Assembly: GCA_017642965.1 (NCBI GenBank)
Contig: JAEPOJ010000001.1
Coordinates: forward strand, 1 to 64,000
Source of the DNA: Phycisphaerales bacterium
GTDB taxonomy: Bacteria; Planctomycetota; Phycisphaerae; Phycisphaerales; UBA1924
DNA: 64,000 nt
Reading direction: 5' to 3'
Shown here: positions 43,391-52,693 of the stretch, one piece after another
How the letters are laid out: every line of letters begins with the position of its first letter
How positions within the stretch are numbered: position 1 is the stretch's first letter
Made by a program: the position numbers and the translations under genes
Notes under the pieces: generated by a model
What the model was told of the DNA's origin: nothing
Seen by the model: only the letters and a program-made list of their open reading frames with translations
Database searches by the model: none

Positions 43391-46300
43391 GGCTGGGTTC
43401 CATCCATATCTACCGGTTCGATCGGTTCCGAGTTCCCCGTTTCTCCACCTTCGCTCGGTGATTGGGGCTGCGCGGGGGAGGGATTCATTTTCTCGATCAG
43501 CGCCGCCCCCTGCTCGAAGAGCTGCTTCTGCAGACGCCCGAGCGATTCTGCGCGGGACCTGTCCGATTCACCCGACTCCGCCAGCGATCTGGTCTGCTCC
43601 ATGACGAGCTCCTGCATCGAACGCAGCAGCTTGAGCTCGGAGACCGGCGGGATAAGCGGCTCGTCGCCACCACTCTGCGATCCTCCCGAGTTGGAACCCT
43701 GCGAGCTCGAACCGTCCTCGAAGTCTTCCTGCTGCTGTTGCTGTTCCTTGAGCACATCGATCAGGGACGCGAGCACACGCATCGCCTGTGTTTGATTCGA
43801 TCGGGTCAGCGGCTCAATTCTCCGTTCTCCAAGCCCCCGCGCACTCTGCTCCATCAGCCGATCGAGCTGCTCGTGCGCGAGGGTGAAGATCGGGGCATCG
43901 CGGAGACCCTCGTGCGTATCCGGCATCTCGCCCAGCGTCTTCGAGAGCGATTCCTGTTCCGCGCCGAGCGCCCGAGCACGAGAACGCTCACGGCGATCGA
44001 GGTTCTCCTGCCCCAGCGCGAGCGTCTCCTCATGAATCCGTGATTGCGTGTCCAGCGCCTCCTCGTACTGCTTGCGCAGCTCGTCACGCGCACGCTGCAT
44101 CTGCCGCTGCGCCGCCTGATCATCCAGCCGCTGCGCCTCCTCGAGCGCGTTGCGAAGATGGTTCAGGGCCGTGTTCTGGCCGAGCTGCGCCTGCTCCGGA
44201 TCTGCCGGATCGGAGCGCAACGCGTTGATGGCGCTGCTCTGCGCACCGCCTGCCCGCGTGATATGGTCCGCGATCGATCGCGTCTCGGGGAACGCGCCGA
44301 GCGCTTCGTCACGCACGCTCAGCGTGTTGCGGACCAACGCGATCAGCCGCTCGTCCATACCCTCGAACTGCTGATCGAGCATCATCGCATCCAGGCGGAC
44401 GATCTCCCGCTCCTGCGCATCGATGAGCCGCTTGAGCGAATCCATGATCGAAGCCAGCTCTCGGCGCAGGGCGTTGTCCCGGTTCTGGATCGTGTTCTCA
44501 AGCTCCTCAAGCAGCTCCTCAAGTTCCTCGAGCACCTCTTCCTGGGTCTGGGCCGCGCTGCTCGTCTGGTTCTGCTCGATCTGCGCGCCCGCCTCTCGCA
44601 GCTGCTGCTCCAGCTGCGCCGCACGCGCCTGGCGCGCCGCACGCCGGAGCGCCTCGGCCTGCGTCGGATCATCTTCCTCAAGCTCTTCCGCCCGCTCGTC
44701 GAGCGCATTGATCGCGTTCCGTGCGTCCGCGGCGTTCTCGAGCTGACGCTGCAGCACCTGCTCCAGATCGCTGCGATCCTCCGGGCTCATCTCCTGCAAC
44801 GATTGGCCAGCCGTACGCTGCGCAAGCTCCTCGGTCTGCTCTTGAATCGACCTGAGCTCCTCACGCAGCTGCTGCACGTTCCGAAGCGCGAGCCACGCGT
44901 CCTGACCCTGATCGAGCAACGCGAGCAGATCTCCCAGGCGGTTGCGGACCTGGCGCTGACTCCGCTGGGCATTGTCCTCTTCACCGCGGCGGATCTGATC
45001 GTCCGCCTGCTCGCTCTGGCGGGACGCCTCCTCAATCACGCTCGCCGCGTCCTCGATCGTCGTTCGGAGCGCTTCGTCACCGATCGCGTTCCGCCTGAGC
45101 GTATCCGCAAGCTGATCCAACGCGTTCTGGTTCGCACGCAGACGCTCGCTCAGCGAGCGTTGCTCGTCCGCGGCCCTGGTGCTCCCGTCCTCAAGCAGGC
45201 CCTGAACCTCGCCCTGACGCTCGTCGAGCGCGCGGAGGTTGTTGCGCAGCGGGTCGAGCGCCCGCCGGACCTGTTCGATGAGCTCTTCCTCAGCAACGAT
45301 CCGAAGCACACGCACGCCAGAACGGGCGTAGCCAAGCCCCTGCTGCCCGGTTGGGGTACGAAGGTCATGAGCGTCCGACCAAACGTGGACCTCATCTCCC
45401 GGCTCGAGCTGAGCATCCGCAAAGCTGATCGACTCTTGAATACGCGCTTCCGTCGTGTGTTCCAGCGTGAACGTGCCGATCTCCACCGGTTCTCCCGCCG
45501 GCTCAGGCGGAGCGCCACTCGAACCCGCAGGCGAGGTGTGCCTCTGGAACCAGACGCCCGCCCGCGTCAGACCGAGGTCATCCCCAATCTCCGCGATGAC
45601 CTCGATCGTCGCGCTCGCCGTGAGGTTCTCATCACGCCTCGGCTCGACCAGTCGAACGCTGGGCACCAGGTCCTCGATCACCTCCAGCGTCAGCGAGATC
45701 GATTCACGCACCGGCACACCGCTCTTGTCCGAGATCGCCGGCTCGATGAGCAGCGACTCGCGGGCATCGAGCACGAGCTCAAGCCGCCGGTCATCCGGTC
45801 GCGTGTAGGACTCAACCCGCGCGTGCTCGAGCACACGCTCAATCCAAGCTGGCGGCGCATCGTCGTCAGCGATCGCCTTCGAGAACGTCCAGCTGATGCG
45901 TACACGGGTATCCTGAAGAACCGGCCCGATGATGTACTCCGCTTGATCGGTCACGCGGTCCCCGGACTCGACAACGCCGGCACCCGCGATCGGCTCGGCG
46001 TACGCCGGGAGCTCGAGCCCGATCCGCGTCTCAACGAGCTCAGGCGGCCGCACCAGCCGGATCTTCTTCGTCGAGGTCCGATCGTCGCGCGTCGATATCC
46101 GGTATTCCAGCGTGAACCGTTGATCCTCTGGGCGACGGGAGGCGCGATCCCGTGGATCGATCAGCTGCTCATACACCGGGATCCCACGCTGGGAATCCCG
46201 CCGGCGCTGCGGCATCAGCAGCGTCTGGGTCCAGTCACCAATCGCACGCCCATCCTCATCAAGCACACGCCAGTTGACCAGGGCCCGCGCCGGGCTCTCA

Positions 46301-46989
46301 AGCGAGCTCGTTTCGTTGCCGATCAGCGCACGCAGCGGGACCGGGACATCGACCGCGCGAGACGCAGCTGGCGTCGTGTCCCAGATCGCAAACCGCACCG
46401 GCCATCGTGCGTCCTGCCAAGGCATGAGCACACGCTGGGCACCGACCTCCAGCAGGCTCAGATTCAGGATCCCCACCAACGCGATGACCGAGAGCACCGC
46501 GAACAGCCCCGCCGCGGGCCGAGCGAGCACCGCTGGGCGCAGCACCGACGGCAGGCGCTGACGTTCCAGGCGATGGTCCGCGGTCCGCAGGACGGCCTCC
46601 CGCAGCTCGGAAGCGTACTCCTCCTCATCCGTCGACCGCCGGTCCAAATCGATCGCACTCGCGAGCACGCCACGCATCGCCGGCTCGTGTCGCTCGATCA
46701 GCAGCGCAACGTCCGTCTCACCCATCCGCGAGCGAATCGCGGGGAAAACACGACGCAGGATCAGCCGCGCCAGCAGCGCCCCCAGCGCGAGCAGCAGCAC
46801 CACGCGGACGCTCCCCGGCAGCCGCAGCAGGTAATCCGCGCCAGCGAGAACCAGCACGCACAGCGCCATCAGCGAGAGCGTGACCATGAGCGACCGCGCA
46901 ATCAGCAACGCTCGAACGCGCGAAGCGATCGACCGCAGCCTGCGGCGCAGACGCCGGATGGTGCTCGGGATGGCTTGCGTCTCGTTCAT
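43387..46989 (-). CDS. Very large membrane-anchored coiled-coil protein (DUF4175-like)
   Basis: 1200 residues from the ATG at 46989, chosen because it overlaps the upstream stop as ATGA. Two or three N-terminal helices are visible (SLMVTLSLMALCVLVLAGADYLL and VRVVLLLALGALLARLIL), and another near residue 160 (AAGLFAVLSVIALVGILNLSLLEVG). A beta-rich middle lies at about 190-560. From about 590 to 1100 there is a long Gln/Glu/Arg/Leu coiled coil, then a Ser/Gly/Gln segment and a helical C-terminus. This architecture is that of DUF4175-type proteins found with VWA/BatA genes. It probably acts as an envelope scaffold. Confidence 0.75.
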   Translation of the reverse strand: MNETQAIPSTIRRLRRRLRSIASRVRALLIARSLMVTLSLMALCVLVLAGADYLLRLPGSVRVVLLLALGALLARLILRRVFPAIRSRMGETDVALLIERHEPAMRGVLASAIDLDRRSTDEEEYASELREAVLRTADHRLERQRLPSVLRPAVLARPAAGLFAVLSVIALVGILNLSLLEVGAQRVLMPWQDARWPVRFAIWDTTPAASRAVDVPVPLRALIGNETSSLESPARALVNWRVLDEDGRAIGDWTQTLLMPQRRRDSQRGIPVYEQLIDPRDRASRRPEDQRFTLEYRISTRDDRTSTKKIRLVRPPELVETRIGLELPAYAEPIAGAGVVESGDRVTDQAEYIIGPVLQDTRVRISWTFSKAIADDDAPPAWIERVLEHARVESYTRPDDRRLELVLDARESLLIEPAISDKSGVPVRESISLTLEVIEDLVPSVRLVEPRRDENLTASATIEVIAEIGDDLGLTRAGVWFQRHTSPAGSSGAPPEPAGEPVEIGTFTLEHTTEARIQESISFADAQLEPGDEVHVWSDAHDLRTPTGQQGLGYARSGVRVLRIVAEEELIEQVRRALDPLRNNLRALDERQGEVQGLLEDGSTRAADEQRSLSERLRANQNALDQLADTLRRNAIGDEALRTTIEDAASVIEEASRQSEQADDQIRRGEEDNAQRSQRQVRNRLGDLLALLDQGQDAWLALRNVQQLREELRSIQEQTEELAQRTAGQSLQEMSPEDRSDLEQVLQRQLENAADARNAINALDERAEELEEDDPTQAEALRRAARQARAAQLEQQLREAGAQIEQNQTSSAAQTQEEVLEELEELLEELENTIQNRDNALRRELASIMDSLKRLIDAQEREIVRLDAMMLDQQFEGMDERLIALVRNTLSVRDEALGAFPETRSIADHITRAGGAQSSAINALRSDPADPEQAQLGQNTALNHLRNALEEAQRLDDQAAQRQMQRARDELRKQYEEALDTQSRIHEETLALGQENLDRRERSRARALGAEQESLSKTLGEMPDTHEGLRDAPIFTLAHEQLDRLMEQSARGLGERRIEPLTRSNQTQAMRVLASLIDVLKEQQQQQEDFEDGSSSQGSNSGGSQSGGDEPLIPPVSELKLLRSMQELVMEQTRSLAESGESDRSRAESLGRLQKQLFEQGAALIEKMNPSPAQPQSPSEGGETGNSEPIEPVDMDGTQP

Positions 46990-49349
46990 GCGAGTCTCAG
47001 GGCACGCCGCCCGATCCATTCAAAGGTTAAAAGGGAGATCAGCACGATCAGCACGATGGGTCGATCCCAGAGCGAAGCACGCCGGGGTGGAGAAACCACG
47101 GTCCGCGCACGGTTCGGCAGCGAGTCCGGGATCTCCGCGAACGTATCGGGCTGCGCAACCCATCCGCCCGAACTCGACGCGAGCGTCATCAGCGAATCGT
47201 GATCCGTGTTCAGCACCCGCCCCTCATCGGCCCGATCGAACACACGCACACGCTGAGCGATCGAAACCATCTCCGCATCGAGCCCGAGCGGGCGGACCTC
47301 GAAGGTCCCGGCTCGGGAAGGGAGCCACACGCCCGTGCGGGTGTCATTGATGCCGCTGAGCTCGATTTCCACGGGCTCCCCGCGGTCCGCCAGCGATGAC
47401 ACACGCACCCGCACACGTTCCGGCAGCAGATCGATCCGCTGCTGGTCGAACACGCGCAACGTGATCTGCGTCGCCTGACCCGCGGAGGGCTCACTCGGCG
47501 TCACGAGCAGCTCCGCAGGCGCAGCACGCCGCGCAACCGTGCCACGCCCCAGCGCACGCACAAGCGGGAGCCAGAACCGCTCCGGGAGGTCTTCTCCACG
47601 CCCGTACCGCCACCGCCAGATCTCATCGGTCGCGACATACGCGCTCATGCCCGCACCGTATCGCATCATGGTCACGACGGGCGCCTGCTCGGCAGAATCA
47701 GCCGCGTACGCATGCGCGAGCACGCTCACACCCGGCTTGAAGCTCGTTTTATCCAGCGCCTGCGCCCAGCGAAGCCTGGACCAGCCGGTGCCAGCATCAC
47801 TCAGCCGATCAAGCCAGCCCTCCCCGTCCTCGCTCAGCCGCAGAACCCCGAGCCGCGTCGCCTCCGCAGTTGCTCCCATCGTGACATCCTGACCCCAGGG
47901 ACGAGTGATCGACTGCGACCCGCCCGCGTCCGCACGCATCGGCAGCAGCGCGGAGATCGGGGAGGTCAGGTACGCGTCCGGCACGGCGCTGGGGCCGGCG
48001 ATCCAGAGCAGCCCCGCTCCACGCGTCAGCACATGATCCCGCAGCGTCTCGAGCTGCTGCGTAGAAAACAGCTCAGCACGAACATCGCCGAGGATGATCA
48101 CATCGAATGGCTCCCACTCCTCGAGCGTGGTCGGTATCCGCGCGATCAGCTCGTCACCCTCCTGGATATACCGCCGGGTAGCGGAGAGCAGCATCGACGA
48201 ACTCACGATGGACTGCTCACGCAGGAGCATGAACTTGAGATAGCGGTGTTCCCACCGGGGATAGCCATCCACATACAGCACACGCAGCGGCCGCTCGACC
48301 ACACGCATCGCGATGCTCTGCGCGTTGTTCCCCGGGTTGAGATCGTCGCTCCCGACCCGAGACACAACGCGGACCTCGAGGCGGCGTTCGCCGTCACCCT
48401 CAGGGGTATGCATCAGCGTCACGGGCGAAGGGTCCCCATCCTCTGCGTTAACCATCTCCGCCGTGATCGCGACCCGCTCGAGCACCTCGTTGCGTTCCGG
48501 ATCGAAGAGCTCGACCCAGGCCGGGTTGCGAGCGAGCTCTTCACGCCCGTACCCCTGCCCCTCGATGTGCACGCGTATCGGCGCCAGGTCATCGCTGAAG
48601 ACCGCGTCCGGGTGCTCGACCCGCGCGATCGCGAGGTCCCGGATCGGCTCTCGCCCACCGAGGGGAACGGTGATCAGCGGGATCTGCCGCTCCGCCAGCG
48701 ATTCGATCAGCTCAGGATCGATACCACGCGTCGACCGCCCGTCGCTCACAATCACGATCGCAGAAATAGGGCGCGCGGCCGCGCGACGCAGCGCGGTCCG
48801 GATCGCGAGATCGATATCCGTGCCCTGCCCCTGCGGAGCGTCAAGGTCCGCGGGGTCGATCGCACCGGACTCGCCCAGCACACGCAGCTGCTCGTCGAAC
48901 CCCATCCACAGCACACGCTTGTTCTCGCCAAGCTCCGTCCAGGCCTCTGAACCCGACGCGAGCATCGACCGAAGCTGCGCATCCCGGGTCATACCCGCGT
49001 CGGTCGCATCCGCCACAGCCAGCGAGCCAGACCGGTCCAGCAGCACAAGAACCCAGTCGGACTCAGCCTCGATGATGGTCTGCTCGATGCGAGGACCAAG
49101 CGCGAGCAGGAACAGCCCAACCAGCACAACGAAGCGCGAGAACGCCAACGCCGCACGCAGCCCCTTCCGCCCCGGCAGCGCGCGGTACGACCACAGCACC
49201 ACGATCAGGATCAGGATCATCACCAGGACGATCATCCACGCGGGGAGATGGTGCACGAAGCCCGGCGAGGCGTCGGGCGTGCCAAAGCCCAGCGACTGCC
49301 CATCGCCGGAGGCACCGAGCCCGAAGAGCGCGTTCAGCAGATCGTTCAT
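46986..49349 (-). CDS. VWA/amidotransferase-like membrane protein
   Basis: 787 residues. Two N-terminal helices (WMIVLVMILILIVVLWSY and FVVLVGLFLLALG) precede a VWA-type domain with a MIDAS-like motif in LVLLDRSGSLAVADA (about residue 104) and IVIVSDGRSTRG. A central part (RVLYVDGYPRWEHRYLKFMLLRE...DVIILGDVRAELFSTQQLETLRDHV) is the class I glutamine-amidotransferase-like fold. The catalytic Cys is not evident. There is a C-terminal helix (IVLIVLISLLTF). It is the partner of the BatA-like gene upstream; both junctions are ATGA overlaps. Confidence 0.8.
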   Translation of the reverse strand: MNDLLNALFGLGASGDGQSLGFGTPDASPGFVHHLPAWMIVLVMILILIVVLWSYRALPGRKGLRAALAFSRFVVLVGLFLLALGPRIEQTIIEAESDWVLVLLDRSGSLAVADATDAGMTRDAQLRSMLASGSEAWTELGENKRVLWMGFDEQLRVLGESGAIDPADLDAPQGQGTDIDLAIRTALRRAAARPISAIVIVSDGRSTRGIDPELIESLAERQIPLITVPLGGREPIRDLAIARVEHPDAVFSDDLAPIRVHIEGQGYGREELARNPAWVELFDPERNEVLERVAITAEMVNAEDGDPSPVTLMHTPEGDGERRLEVRVVSRVGSDDLNPGNNAQSIAMRVVERPLRVLYVDGYPRWEHRYLKFMLLREQSIVSSSMLLSATRRYIQEGDELIARIPTTLEEWEPFDVIILGDVRAELFSTQQLETLRDHVLTRGAGLLWIAGPSAVPDAYLTSPISALLPMRADAGGSQSITRPWGQDVTMGATAEATRLGVLRLSEDGEGWLDRLSDAGTGWSRLRWAQALDKTSFKPGVSVLAHAYAADSAEQAPVVTMMRYGAGMSAYVATDEIWRWRYGRGEDLPERFWLPLVRALGRGTVARRAAPAELLVTPSEPSAGQATQITLRVFDQQRIDLLPERVRVRVSSLADRGEPVEIELSGINDTRTGVWLPSRAGTFEVRPLGLDAEMVSIAQRVRVFDRADEGRVLNTDHDSLMTLASSSGGWVAQPDTFAEIPDSLPNRARTVVSPPRRASLWDRPIVLIVLISLLTFEWIGRRALRLA

Positions 49350-51526
49350 GCCCGAACCCCCCTTCCCTCGGCGCCCATCGCCCGCTCACTCGCGAGCAAA
49401 CGCTGCGTAAAGAGTCGGGCCAGCAGGAACTCGAGCACGCCGCAAGCGAGCGCCCACCAGAGCGCCCACAGCGCCAGCCGGTTCCGCTCACCCTCGAAGA
49501 CCTCATCCATCACACTCCGCGATTCGCTTGTGTCCTGCGCACCGATCCACCGCAGCTCGGGCGCCTCAACAAATCGCTCAATCTGCTCCGCGACCTGCGC
49601 CTCCTCCACAGCGTCAGCAACCGCGCCTTCCGCGTCGGCCCACACGACCTGCGCCGCGCGCGTCAGCCCCTGCGCGTCGCGCAGGGCGAGCACGCCCGCC
49701 GAGGCGTTCAGCCCCAGCGCCGGATCGGTCGCAGACTCATCCGCCTGCAACTCAACCACACGGACACTCTCCACCCAGCTCGGGCGTGGCAGCGGATCGC
49801 CTGCAATGACCGCCTGATACAGCTCGCTCAGCCCGACGCCCTGTCGCACGAGCTCCTGCACCATTGCTACAAACAGCGGCCGCGCGGGAAGATTGCTCCA
49901 CCCGAGATCGAACGCCACCGAGAGCACGACCAGCATCCCCTCGCCTTCGCGACCCCGAACCTGAACACCGAGAAGCGAACCGTCAGACATGCTCGCGATC
50001 GGCTGCCCGCCAGATCCGAGATCCAGCGATCGAAACACAGAGACGCCACTGATCAGCTGCTCAAACTCGCTCCCGATGCCCACGAGCAGACTGGCGGATT
50101 CGATCCGTGGATCAAGATTCAGGGCGGGCTCATGTGCCCGCGCATCAACGACCTGGCCGAACGCGCCTGGTTCCATCCCCCGCACCCGCTCAATCCACGC
50201 GAGCGATTCGCTCTGGGTATCCGGTGCAACCACAACCATGACACCCTGATCACGCAACCGCTCGACACGATCCCACGCGGCGTCGTTGAGCTCCGCCGGC
50301 GAGAGGACGAACACAACGTCAACTCCCTGAACGAGGCGCGCAGCGGCCTGGCTCGCATCAACGCTGGTGATCTGCACGCCCATGTCACCACGCGGCGCGA
50401 GCGCCGCACGCAGCCAGCGGGCGGGAGGGATCGCCCCGCCTCCCCCGATCGCCGCGTCCCGGGGCCGGTCAACGATCGAAACCCGCAGCGCGTTGCGGAT
50501 CGGCAGGGGCACGTACGCGCCGTTGTCACGCGGGTTCACGTCCTCACTCAGCTGCACGCGGAGCAACGCGCTCGACGCCGCATCCGCCTGCAACCCATCC
50601 GTACGGATCGCGATGCCGACCGTGCGCGACCGCTCCCCGGTCCGCCACGTGATCACGCCAGTGCCACGCGTCTGCCCCCGTGTATCGATGACCCTGATCT
50701 GCGTGCTGTTCTCGCTGCCGACCTCACCCGATCGGACAAGCTCGATCTGGATCGACTCCGGCATGGACAGCCCGTCCCTGACCAGCAGCGTGCGTGTCGG
50801 TTTCGCCGAGCGGATCCCAACATTGAGCGCAGGCGTCGGTTCAGGCGAAGGCAGCAGCACCGAGTCAAAAGCCTGGCGGACCGGCTCATCCCGCATCCCG
50901 GATACGGCATGCTCGAACGATCGTGCATCGCTCGCGATCATCAGCTGCCTGCCGCCCTCACGATCTGCACCGTCATCAACACGAGCGACATGCCCAAGCA
51001 CCCCCCCGAGGTCGAACGCGGCATCCGTCGACTCCGCCTGCTCGATCAGCGTGCGGACCGCCCCGAGATCATCGCTCGCGGGGAGCACGATCGGGCGGGC
51101 AGGGCTCGAAGCGGAGATCAGCGCCACGCGATCGCCCATCACCGGATCGAGCGTGTCGAGCTCAGCGATCGCGCTCTCCTTGCTCAGCTCCAGCACCGTC
51201 GAATCACCGACGGTCCGCGCGGACGAAATGGAATCGTCCAGCACCAGGACCAACGTGCGTGCCTGACGCGTGCCCGCCCCACGCCCCAGCACGATCGAGC
51301 CCACACCCAGCGCGATAAACAGCACCAGGAGACACCGCAGCGAGAGCAGCACGAGCTGCTCGAGCGTGATGATGCGACGACGCTTGCGATACGCCTCCTC
51401 GAGAAACCGCATAGCCCCCCAGGAGACGACCCGCCGACGGCGCTTAAGCAGGTGGATGATGATCGGGATCGACACGCAAGCGGCCCCGATCGCAAACAGC
51501 AGCGGATGAAGAAACGAGAAGGGCAT
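49346..51526 (-). CDS. BatA-like VWA membrane protein
   Basis: 726 residues. The N-terminus is the BatA signature (FLHPLLFAIGAACVSIPIIIHLLKRRRRVVSWGAMRFLEEAYRKRRRI), followed by a second helix (LVLLSLRCLLVLFIALGVG). The VWA-like domain starts LVLVLDDSISSARTVGDS and keeps a DxSxS metal site. A large beta-rich periplasmic part and a C-terminal helix (LALWALWWALACGVLEFLLARLF) complete it. In other bacteria BatA-type proteins work with MoxR ATPases and DUF58 proteins in envelope stress tolerance. DUF58 is directly upstream here. Confidence 0.85.
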   Translation of the reverse strand: MPFSFLHPLLFAIGAACVSIPIIIHLLKRRRRVVSWGAMRFLEEAYRKRRRIITLEQLVLLSLRCLLVLFIALGVGSIVLGRGAGTRQARTLVLVLDDSISSARTVGDSTVLELSKESAIAELDTLDPVMGDRVALISASSPARPIVLPASDDLGAVRTLIEQAESTDAAFDLGGVLGHVARVDDGADREGGRQLMIASDARSFEHAVSGMRDEPVRQAFDSVLLPSPEPTPALNVGIRSAKPTRTLLVRDGLSMPESIQIELVRSGEVGSENSTQIRVIDTRGQTRGTGVITWRTGERSRTVGIAIRTDGLQADAASSALLRVQLSEDVNPRDNGAYVPLPIRNALRVSIVDRPRDAAIGGGGAIPPARWLRAALAPRGDMGVQITSVDASQAAARLVQGVDVVFVLSPAELNDAAWDRVERLRDQGVMVVVAPDTQSESLAWIERVRGMEPGAFGQVVDARAHEPALNLDPRIESASLLVGIGSEFEQLISGVSVFRSLDLGSGGQPIASMSDGSLLGVQVRGREGEGMLVVLSVAFDLGWSNLPARPLFVAMVQELVRQGVGLSELYQAVIAGDPLPRPSWVESVRVVELQADESATDPALGLNASAGVLALRDAQGLTRAAQVVWADAEGAVADAVEEAQVAEQIERFVEAPELRWIGAQDTSESRSVMDEVFEGERNRLALWALWWALACGVLEFLLARLFTQRLLASERAMGAEGRGVRA

Positions 51527-51529
51527 CGC

Positions 51530-52555
51530 TCAAGACCCCCTCAGCGTCGAAGCCGCGTTCCGACGGGCAACAAACTTCGCCAGCGTCGGCCCCAGCCACT
51601 TGTGCGTGGACACAACCTTGTGGTCGAACCCGAACGATCGTGCGTGGTGCGAAACCAGATCAATATGATTGTTGATCGACTCCAGATACGCCTTCCGCAG
51701 CGCCCGCGGGTCGATGCGGATCGTCGCCTCAGACTCGAGCCCCTCAAACGCGGCGGGGTCCTCAAACTCAAAGCTCAGCTCCGCCTGATCCAGCACCTGC
51801 AACGCGATCAGATCGTGGCCGCGGTGCTTGACCTTGGCGAACGCGGAGCGGATGTGCTCAGGGTCCTCGAAGAAATCCGAGATGATCACGATCAGGCACT
51901 TGTTCGAGATCTTCGCGAGCGTCTGGTCGATCGCCCGCAGAATATCAGTCTCACAGTCGATCGGATGCGTCGCGAGCGCATCCACGATCTGCTTCCAGCT
52001 CGACTTCCGCGCAGACCGCTCCACCATCGCCCGCAGCTCGTCGGCATAGACCGCCAGCCCAACCCGATCGCCCTGGTTGATCGTGATGTACGCCATCGCC
52101 GCCGCCGTCGCCGTCGCGTGATCGAACTTCGACCAGTTCGGACGCCCATCCGGAGCCACATCCCGCGCCGAACCCGAGGCATCTGAGAACAATCGCGACC
52201 CGAACCGCATCGACCCCGAGGAGTCCACCAGCAGCACCAGGTCCAGCGTCGTCTCCTGCTGATACTGCTTCACCTGCAGCTTGTCCGTCCGCGCATAGAC
52301 CTTCCAGTCCAGATGGCGGATGTCATCACCCGCCACATACGGGCGGTGCTGAGCAAACTCAACCGAAACCCCCGTGTAGGGAGACCGGTGCTGCCCCGCC
52401 ATCACCCCCTCCACGATCATCTTCGCCCGCAGTTCCATCGTCGAGAGCCGCGACAGCGTCTGGGGATGCAGATACAGGTGCGGATCGAACCGCTCAGACG
52501 CCGCGACAGGCGGCATGGCATTGGGCTCGGCAGGTTGTGCTGGGTGCTCATCCAT
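51530..52555 (-). CDS. DUF58 domain protein
   Basis: 341 residues, cytoplasmic. The DUF58 block FAQHRPYVAGDDIRHLDWKVYARTDKLQVKQYQQE (about residues 66-100) is unmistakable. It is followed by a VWA-like metal motif in LVLLVDSSGSMRFG. The later CLIVIISDFFEDPEHIRSAF is also typical. It is the first gene of the minus-strand operon, 3 bp before the BatA-like gene. In most genomes a moxR ATPase precedes DUF58; here the upstream neighbour is the divergent pfk, so the ATPase must be elsewhere or absent. Confidence 0.92.
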   Translation of the reverse strand: MDEHPAQPAEPNAMPPVAASERFDPHLYLHPQTLSRLSTMELRAKMIVEGVMAGQHRSPYTGVSVEFAQHRPYVAGDDIRHLDWKVYARTDKLQVKQYQQETTLDLVLLVDSSGSMRFGSRLFSDASGSARDVAPDGRPNWSKFDHATATAAAMAYITINQGDRVGLAVYADELRAMVERSARKSSWKQIVDALATHPIDCETDILRAIDQTLAKISNKCLIVIISDFFEDPEHIRSAFAKVKHRGHDLIALQVLDQAELSFEFEDPAAFEGLESEATIRIDPRALRKAYLESINNHIDLVSHHARSFGFDHKVVSTHKWLGPTLAKFVARRNAASTLRGS

Positions 52556-52693
52556 GAACGCTCTTTATCGTACCGGAACGGGCCGAGCCGGCTGCTCGAA
52601 TCGTCCCAGAACTCGGGACGAAATATGGATCTTCATATCCCAGCGATGCATTCCACAAGGCATAACACCTCTGCAACCGATAGCATTTCACAT

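Noticed and set aside
44044-47202. Open frame of over 1000 codons on the plus strand
   Set aside because: It runs antisense through the coiled-coil and VWA genes. It is Arg/Leu/His-rich, lacks domains and mirrors the codon bias of the real genes, so it is a GC artefact.
50132-52186. 684-codon plus-strand frame
   Set aside because: Antisense to the BatA-like and DUF58 genes; Arg/Asp/His-rich composition without any motif.
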